DNA from: Calditrichota bacterium
Lineage (GTDB): Bacteria; Zixibacteria; MSB-5A5; GN15; FEB-12
NCBI GenBank assembly: GCA_008501655.1
Contig: QQUK01000145.1
Coordinates: forward strand, 1 to 12,119
Length of the DNA stretch: 12,119 nt
Reading direction: 5' to 3'
Each line of letters starts with the position of its first letter. Position 1 is the stretch's first letter. The position numbers and the translations under genes were made by a program. Shown in pieces: positions 7,250-12,119 of the stretch. The notes below the pieces were generated by a model. The model had not been told where the DNA came from and searched no databases. It saw nothing but the letters and a program-made list of their open reading frames with translations.

Positions 7250-7308
7250 ACATATTACATCTTTTGGCATCGCTTTTGTTATATATCTACATGAAAAGGA
7301 GAATATAT

Positions 7309-9939
7309 ATGATGAATAATTTTACACAAAGATCAATAGATGCTATTTCCACAGCACAACAGTTAGCAGAAACATACGGGAATCCGGAAATACGACCGGA
7401 GCATTTGCTCTTCTCATTAATAGAGCAGGAGGATGGTCTTGTAACAAAGTTAATTAAAAAGATTGGAATTGAAATAGGTCAGATTCATAAAGATGTCGAA
7501 TCTGTAATTGTTTCTCTGCCTAAACAATCAGGTGGACAGATACATCCTTCAAGAGAGTTATCCCAGGTTTTTTCCAAAGCTGAAAAAGAACTAAAACAGT
7601 TTAATGACGAATATATTTCAGTGGAGCATTTGCTTTTGGCTCTGTATGAAGTTTCATCCGATGCCTCAAAGATTCTCAAATCGCATGGAATAAAAAAAGA
7701 TGAACTTCTGTCCGTTCTCAAATCAATTCGGGGAAACTCCAACGTAACCGACCAGAATCCGGAATCGAAGTATAATGTCCTTGAACGGTACTCGAAAGAT
7801 TTAACGAAGATGGCAAAAGATGGAAAACTTGACCCGGTCATTGGTCGTGAAGATGAAATCCGCCGGGTGATAAAAATTCTTTCCCGCCGGACCAAAAACA
7901 ATCCGGTGCTTGTTGGTGAACCGGGAACAGGTAAAACAGCAGTAGTTGAAGGGCTTGCTCAAAAGATTGCGATCGGAGAAGTCCCTGAAACTCTCAAAGA
8001 CCGTCAGCTTGTTGCTCTCGATATCGGTTCCCTTTTAGCCGGTTCCAAATACCGCGGAGAATTTGAGGAACGTCTCAAAGCTGTACTGAAAGAAGTTGAA
8101 AAATCAGACGGACAGATCGTTCTGTTTATTGATGAGATGCATACTCTCATAGGTGCCGGTGCTGTTGGGGGAGCAATGGATGCTTCCAATATGCTCAAGC
8201 CGGCTCTTGCGCGCGGAGAAATCCGTTTTATCGGAGCAACAACATTTGATGAGTTTCGTCAGCATGTTGAAAAAGACCCGGCTCTTGAACGACGCTTTGC
8301 ACCGGTGACGATAGATCCGCCTACCGTTGAAAATACGATTTCTATTTTACGGGGTCTTCGGGAGCGGTATGAAAACTACCATGGTATTAAAATTTCCGAC
8401 GATGCCATTATCGCCGCTGCAAAACTTTCTGACAGATATATTGCCGACCGATTCTTACCGGATAAAGCTATTGATTTGATTGATGAGGCGGCAGCTGACC
8501 TGCGTATCTCAATCGATTCAATGCCTGAGGAACTTGACACGATTGAAAAAAGAATCCGTCAGCTTGAGATTGAAAAGCAAGGAGTCAAACGGGAAAAGGA
8601 TGCTGCCGAACGATTAAAACCGATTGAGGAAGAATTAAAAGAGCTGTACATCCAGCGAGATGATATTCATTCGCAGTGGCAAAAAGAAAAACAGACTGTT
8701 GATGCAATCCGTCAGTTAAAAGTTGAAGTTGAAGAACTCAATCATAAAGCTGACGAAGCTGAACGGAATGCTGATTTTGAGAAAGCTGCAAAAATAAAGT
8801 ATGGTGATATAGCTGAGAAAGAAAAACAGCTCACGGTACATACCAATGCTTTGATTGCAATTCAGGAGAACCGTCAACTTCTCAAGGAAGTTGTCACCGA
8901 AGAAGAGATTGCCGAGGTCGTCACCAAGTGGACAAAGATTCCCTTGAAACATCTGACTGAATCTGAATCGGATAAACTTCTGCATCTTGAAGAAAATCTG
9001 CATCAACGGGTTGTCGGTCAGCATGAAGCTGTCGAAGCAGTTTCCAATGCAGTGCGTCAAGCCCGGGCAGGTCTTTCCAATCCGAATCGGCCGATCGGTT
9101 CATTTATTTTCCTCGGACCTACCGGAGTCGGTAAAACAGAGCTTGCCAAAGCTCTGGCAGAATATCTCTACGGCTCTGAAGATGCAACTATTCGTATTGA
9201 TATGTCTGAATATATGGAAAAACATTCTGTTTCCCGTCTTGTGGGAGCACCTCCCGGATATGTCGGTTATGATGAAGGCGGTCAGCTGACCGAACAGGTT
9301 CGCCGCAGACCGTATGGAGTGATTCTCTTAGATGAAATTGAAAAAGCCCATCCTGATGTCATCAATATCCTCCTACAGGTTTTGGATGACGGAAGGTTGA
9401 CCGATAATAAAGGCCGGACAGTTTCGTTTAAAAATTCAATTCTGATTATGACATCAAACATCGGTGCAGACTATATTCAGAGGGAATCAGCTAAAATCAA
9501 TGACGGTAACCGTGCTGAAATTTATGATGACATGAAAAAGCATGTTTTTGCCCGGATGCTTGAGTCAATGCGGCCGGAATTTTTAAACCGCATTGATGAG
9601 ACTATTCTGTTTTCAGCGTTAACCATTGACGAGATAAAAGCGATAGTCCGTTTACAGACAGCGATGCTTCAAAAGATACTCGCAGATAAAAATATCGAAA
9701 TGCGGATTACAGAAGATGCTGCTGAGTTTATCGCTGAGACAAGCTACGATCAGTCATTTGGTGCAAGACCGGTTAAACGGTATATCAATAAAACGCTCTA
9801 CCAGGAACTATCAAAGATGATACTTTCCGGAAAACTCGGAGCAAACGATCTGTTGATGATTGACTCAGACAAACATTCACTCTCAATTATTGCCCAACCT
9901 AAAACTGAGTCAGAAAACAAATCAGAACTGGTCAATTAA
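7309..9939 (+). CDS. clpB: ATP-dependent chaperone ClpB (Hsp100 disaggregase)
   Basis: ClpB is a cytoplasmic hexameric AAA+ machine that pulls proteins out of aggregates, working with DnaK. The start is ATG 7309, because AAGGAG (7296-7301) lies seven bases before it; a second ATG follows directly at 7312, and the in-frame TTG at 7264 has no such signal. This gives 876 residues, normal for ClpB. In order: an N-terminal Clp repeat domain (about 1-145); nucleotide domain 1 with Walker A GEPGTGKT at 203-210, pore loop KYRGEFEER near 247, and Walker B LFIDE near 271-275; a long charged coiled-coil middle domain (about 405-524), which distinguishes ClpB from ClpA and ClpX; and domain 2 with Walker A GPTGVGKT at 603-610, pore loop GYVGYDEGG near 651, LLDEIEKAH near 673-681, and sensor 2 GAR at 818-820. 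All key residues are present. Confidence 0.98.
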   Translation: MMNNFTQRSIDAISTAQQLAETYGNPEIRPEHLLFSLIEQEDGLVTKLIKKIGIEIGQIHKDVESVIVSLPKQSGGQIHPSRELSQVFSKAEKELKQFNDEYISVEHLLLALYEVSSDASKILKSHGIKKDELLSVLKSIRGNSNVTDQNPESKYNVLERYSKDLTKMAKDGKLDPVIGREDEIRRVIKILSRRTKNNPVLVGEPGTGKTAVVEGLAQKIAIGEVPETLKDRQLVALDIGSLLAGSKYRGEFEERLKAVLKEVEKSDGQIVLFIDEMHTLIGAGAVGGAMDASNMLKPALARGEIRFIGATTFDEFRQHVEKDPALERRFAPVTIDPPTVENTISILRGLRERYENYHGIKISDDAIIAAAKLSDRYIADRFLPDKAIDLIDEAAADLRISIDSMPEELDTIEKRIRQLEIEKQGVKREKDAAERLKPIEEELKELYIQRDDIHSQWQKEKQTVDAIRQLKVEVEELNHKADEAERNADFEKAAKIKYGDIAEKEKQLTVHTNALIAIQENRQLLKEVVTEEEIAEVVTKWTKIPLKHLTESESDKLLHLEENLHQRVVGQHEAVEAVSNAVRQARAGLSNPNRPIGSFIFLGPTGVGKTELAKALAEYLYGSEDATIRIDMSEYMEKHSVSRLVGAPPGYVGYDEGGQLTEQVRRRPYGVILLDEIEKAHPDVINILLQVLDDGRLTDNKGRTVSFKNSILIMTSNIGADYIQRESAKINDGNRAEIYDDMKKHVFARMLESMRPEFLNRIDETILFSALTIDEIKAIVRLQTAMLQKILADKNIEMRITEDAAEFIAETSYDQSFGARPVKRYINKTLYQELSKMILSGKLGANDLLMIDSDKHSLSIIAQPKTESENKSELVN

Positions 9940-9959
9940 GAAAATCACACTCCCTCCCC

Positions 9960-9999
9960 GAAAAGGGACAGGCTGTAGAGTCTGTCCCTTTTCTCTTTC
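9960..9999 (+). terminator. Intrinsic terminator of clpB
   Basis: GAAAAGGGACAG (9960-9971) pairs perfectly with CTGTCCCTTTTC (9982-9993), a 12-bp stem with a 10-base loop, followed by a pyrimidine-rich tail (TCTTTCT). It begins 20 bases after the clpB stop codon and separates it from the acetyltransferase gene. Confidence 0.85.
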
Positions 10000-10028
10000 T
10001 TGCCTAAACTGTTTTTATATGTTTTATT
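10000..10028 (+). promoter_or_regulatory. Possible weak promoter of the acetyltransferase gene
   Basis: TTGCCT (10000-10005) and TTTATT (10023-10028) are 17 bp apart. The -10 box ends six bases before the ATG at 10035, the same distance as for otsA, so a leaderless mRNA would result. The boxes match the consensus poorly, and the region is AT-rich, so this is tentative. No Shine-Dalgarno is visible before the ATG. Confidence 0.3.
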
Positions 10029-10034
10029 TACAAT

Positions 10035-10568
10035 ATGAAGATACAAATCGTAAGACCAGATGAATCAGAACTTGATGAACTTCGAACACATTTAGATTAT
10101 ACTATTTCAGAGACATTCAAAATTGAAGGAGTCTATGAATCACATTACGATGAATATATTGAAGAAGTCGAGTATCAGCTTAAGCAGATAAAAAAAGATT
10201 TGGCAAGCAATGGTTCTGATGAATATTTTCTTATAGCAAAGTCGGATGGTAAGATAGTCGGAACAATCGGATACGGTGCGCCGAATTCTGTTATTAAAAA
10301 ATACCACACAGATGAGCTTGGTGAAATCAAAGCTGTATATGTCAATCCTTTATATCAAGGGAAAAGAATCGGGTCAACACTATTTGAATCTATGATTTTA
10401 TATTTAAAATCCAGACATATTACACATTTTGTTCTTGATTGCGGATACTCGAAGTCGCAATCATTCTGGATTAAAATATTAGGTGAACCGTATTTGTTTA
10501 TGAAAGATTTTTATGCAGAGGATTCCCATCATATGATATGGGAATCCTCTGTAGATAATTTATTGTAA
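10035..10568 (+). CDS. GNAT-family N-acetyltransferase
   Basis: This 177-residue protein should transfer an acetyl group from acetyl-CoA to an amine; the substrate cannot be told from sequence. The core GNAT fold is visible: a strand with YFLIAKSDGKIVGTIGYG (about 63-80), then AVYVNPLYQGKRIGSTLFESM, in which QGKRIGS (108-114) is the acetyl-CoA pyrophosphate loop, and a following helix. The end, FWIKILGEPYLFMKDFY, fits the last strands of the fold. The ATG at 10035 begins directly with the first strand. The last codons contain a perfect hairpin (10516-10551) encoding EDSHHMIWESS, and the stop lies three bases from the end of the convergent efflux gene. It is isolated from clpB by a terminator, so it is probably a single-gene unit. 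The family is secure, the function unknown. Confidence 0.9.
   Translation: MKIQIVRPDESELDELRTHLDYTISETFKIEGVYESHYDEYIEEVEYQLKQIKKDLASNGSDEYFLIAKSDGKIVGTIGYGAPNSVIKKYHTDELGEIKAVYVNPLYQGKRIGSTLFESMILYLKSRHITHFVLDCGYSKSQSFWIKILGEPYLFMKDFYAEDSHHMIWESSVDNLL
10516..10551. repeat. Perfect 14-bp inverted repeat at the convergent junction
   Basis: CAGAGGATTCCCAT (10516-10529) and ATGGGAATCCTCTG (10538-10551) pair without mismatch around an eight-base CATATGAT loop. The element lies in the last codons of the acetyltransferase gene and 20 bases past the efflux gene's stop codon on the minus strand. It could serve as the 3' hairpin of the efflux mRNA, and of the acetyltransferase mRNA read the other way. 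Neither side has a proper T-run, so factor-independent termination is not assured. Confidence 0.75.
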
Positions 10569-10571
10569 GAT

Positions 10572-12119
10572 TTAATTGCTGCCTGAGAGTTCTTCTTCAA
10601 GTGGTGATGAAAATTTGAAGATAGTTTTCAGCTTCTCAAGACCTTCGATTGCCAAAGTAAATATCAACGGTGTTAAAATCAGTGTAATAACCGTTGAAAC
10701 GGCCAGACCTCCGACAACTACCGCGCCAAGTCCCCGATACAATTCTGAACCGGCACCAGGCATAACAATAAGGGGAAGCATTCCAAGTGTTGAAGTTGCA
10801 GTAGACATGAAAATCGGACGGACACGAACGCGTACAGATTCTTTAACAGCGTCAAGCGGTGACATTCCTTCACGAATAGATTGGATTGCATGGTATACAA
10901 GCAGAATAGAGTTGTTGATAACGGTACCGACTAAGATAACAAATCCAAGCATTGTGAGAACATCAAGTTTCTGGAGCGGGTCAAAAAGCTGTACAACATT
11001 TAAACCGAGTACACCGCCAAAAGTCGCGAGGGGAACAGTCAGCATCACAACCAGCGGATAAGTAAACGATTGGAAGAGTGCAGCAAGTAATAAATAGGTA
11101 AGTAAAACTGCAAGGTTAAAATCGGTAAACAGCTCTTTGCGAAGTTTGGTTAAATCATCAGCAGCACCTGACAGATTTATATCATACAGACCACCAACCT
11201 GATTTTCATCTCGAAGCGGTTTGACTATTTCATTTTCAATTTTCGTCATCGCTGCTTCAAGGGCAATATCATCAGGAAGAGTTGTTTCAATCGAGACAAC
11301 GCGTTGACGTTCGACATGATTAATCTGAATAGGACCCTGTTTCTGAACGATATTGGCAACATCACCGACGGTAATTAAATTTCCATCCGGTGTAGCAAGA
11401 GGAAGTTGGGCGATATCCTGCGTATGGTTAGTCCAGTATGATTCGCCTTTAATAAGCAGATCGATTTCACGGCCGTTATTAAAATATTCCGAGACAATAG
11501 CACCATCCACGATAGCATTAATAGCTTGACCGATATCACTCGAAGTCATATTGACATCTGCTGCACGAACTTTATCCGGTAATACCTGAACTTCAGGATT
11601 TCCTAAATCAAGTGCCGGTATCGGTCGTGAGTTGGAACCGGGAATGACAGCCGGGACTTTTTGGAATACACTCAGAGCAAGACCCAGAACCTGATTTAAC
11701 TCCGGACCGGTAACATCTATGCGAACAGACCGTGTACCGGCAAATCCGCGTCCAAAAAGCGATGCTTGATTTGCAAACCCATAGGCTCCGGGGACAGAAT
11801 AGAGTGCCTGATTGGCAACAGGAACGAGTTCTCTGGCGCGGGCTGGATCACGGGAACGCAATCCCATAAACGCCTGAGCGGGGAATGATACAAAGAAAAA
11901 ATTATCAACGCCACCGCCAGGTAGATCTTCAGCTTCATCAGCAGGAGTATTATATAAATCTTCTATTTGAGTTTCTATAGATTTACCGATTGAAACTACT
12001 TCATCAATATTGTAACCGGGAGGCGGAAGCATAAACCCAAAAACAAAGTTCTGGTTACCGTTTGGCAGATATTCTGAATCCGGAAGCAAAAACCAGGTCA
12101 AACTTATCGCCACTATGAC
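10572..12119 (-). CDS. RND efflux transporter, inner-membrane subunit, C-terminal half
   Basis: RND pumps span the inner membrane as trimers and, with a periplasmic adaptor and an outer-membrane channel, expel compounds using the proton gradient. The frame is open through the right edge, so the first half is missing; the GTG at 12113 is internal. The 515 visible residues correspond to the end of TM7, the second periplasmic porter and docking loop (about 350 residues), and TM8-TM12. Recognisable segments are GxxYDINLSGAADDL before TM8, FQSFTYPLVVMLTVPLA, and VRVRPIFMSTATSTLGMLPL followed by GAGSELYRGLGAVVVGG. TM10 has INNS (Asn codons at 10911-10916) where AcrB has its proton-relay Lys; this Asn-Asn version is common in many RND subfamilies. 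The TM4 aspartates are off-window. Drug, metal or lipid export cannot be decided. No adaptor or channel gene is in view; they may lie to the right, upstream. Confidence 0.93.
   Translation of the reverse strand, partial: VIVAISLTWFLLPDSEYLPNGNQNFVFGFMLPPPGYNIDEVVSIGKSIETQIEDLYNTPADEAEDLPGGGVDNFFFVSFPAQAFMGLRSRDPARARELVPVANQALYSVPGAYGFANQASLFGRGFAGTRSVRIDVTGPELNQVLGLALSVFQKVPAVIPGSNSRPIPALDLGNPEVQVLPDKVRAADVNMTSSDIGQAINAIVDGAIVSEYFNNGREIDLLIKGESYWTNHTQDIAQLPLATPDGNLITVGDVANIVQKQGPIQINHVERQRVVSIETTLPDDIALEAAMTKIENEIVKPLRDENQVGGLYDINLSGAADDLTKLRKELFTDFNLAVLLTYLLLAALFQSFTYPLVVMLTVPLATFGGVLGLNVVQLFDPLQKLDVLTMLGFVILVGTVINNSILLVYHAIQSIREGMSPLDAVKESVRVRVRPIFMSTATSTLGMLPLIVMPGAGSELYRGLGAVVVGGLAVSTVITLILTPLIFTLAIEGLEKLKTIFKFSSPLEEELSGSN

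Noticed and set aside
7264..7308. Longer ClpB N-terminus from a TTG start
   Set aside because: It would add 15 hydrophobic and basic residues not typical of ClpB, and the Shine-Dalgarno at 7296-7301 points to the ATG at 7309.
9860..10063. Plus-strand open frame spanning the end of clpB and the acetyltransferase start
   Set aside because: It runs through the clpB terminator hairpin and overlaps two well-supported genes; its product looks like read-through of non-coding DNA.

Overview
The window is a stretch of bacterial chromosome, fairly AT-rich and densely coding. It has six protein genes, two of them cut by the window edges, and I see no phage, insertion sequence, CRISPR array, rRNA or tRNA. 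An RND-type efflux pump suggests an outer membrane and so a Gram-negative organism. I cannot fix the phylum from sequence alone.

Layout. Positions 2-328 (+) hold the C-terminal end of trehalose-6-phosphate phosphatase (otsB). It is followed by trehalose-6-phosphate synthase (otsA, 377-1795, +), so the two steps of UDP-glucose-dependent trehalose synthesis are adjacent. otsA overlaps by 7 bp the convergent gene for a type II NADH:quinone oxidoreductase (1789-3075, -). A 278-bp divergent AT-rich region (3076-3353) carries promoters and nested palindromes. Next is a very long gene (3354-7049, +) for a 12-helix membrane protein fused to a spermidine-synthase-like SAM domain and a TPR tail, closed by a strong intrinsic terminator. 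A 197-bp leader region with overlapping inverted repeats and a 20-bp-period tandem repeat precedes clpB (7309-9939, +), which has its own terminator. A GNAT acetyltransferase (10035-10568, +) converges with the C-terminal half of an RND efflux pump (10572 to the right edge, -). A perfect 14-bp-stem hairpin lies inside the last codons of the acetyltransferase gene, where the two meet.

How the genes relate. Trehalose synthesis (osmotic and desiccation protection) and ClpB (disaggregation) are both stress functions. The type II NADH dehydrogenase feeds electrons to quinone without pumping protons, and the RND pump exports compounds using the proton gradient. Apart from otsB-otsA, nothing indicates a single operon: orientations alternate, and terminators or promoters separate the genes.

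The most interesting non-coding signals are the repeat cluster upstream of clpB and a recurring promoter layout. In that layout a -35/-10 pair sits so close to the ATG, with no Shine-Dalgarno sequence, that leaderless or near-leaderless mRNAs are predicted for otsA, the NADH dehydrogenase gene and the acetyltransferase gene. clpB and the large membrane protein gene instead have clear Shine-Dalgarno sequences. The large fusion protein is the least understood gene product. I found no clear evidence of a wholly new multi-gene system.
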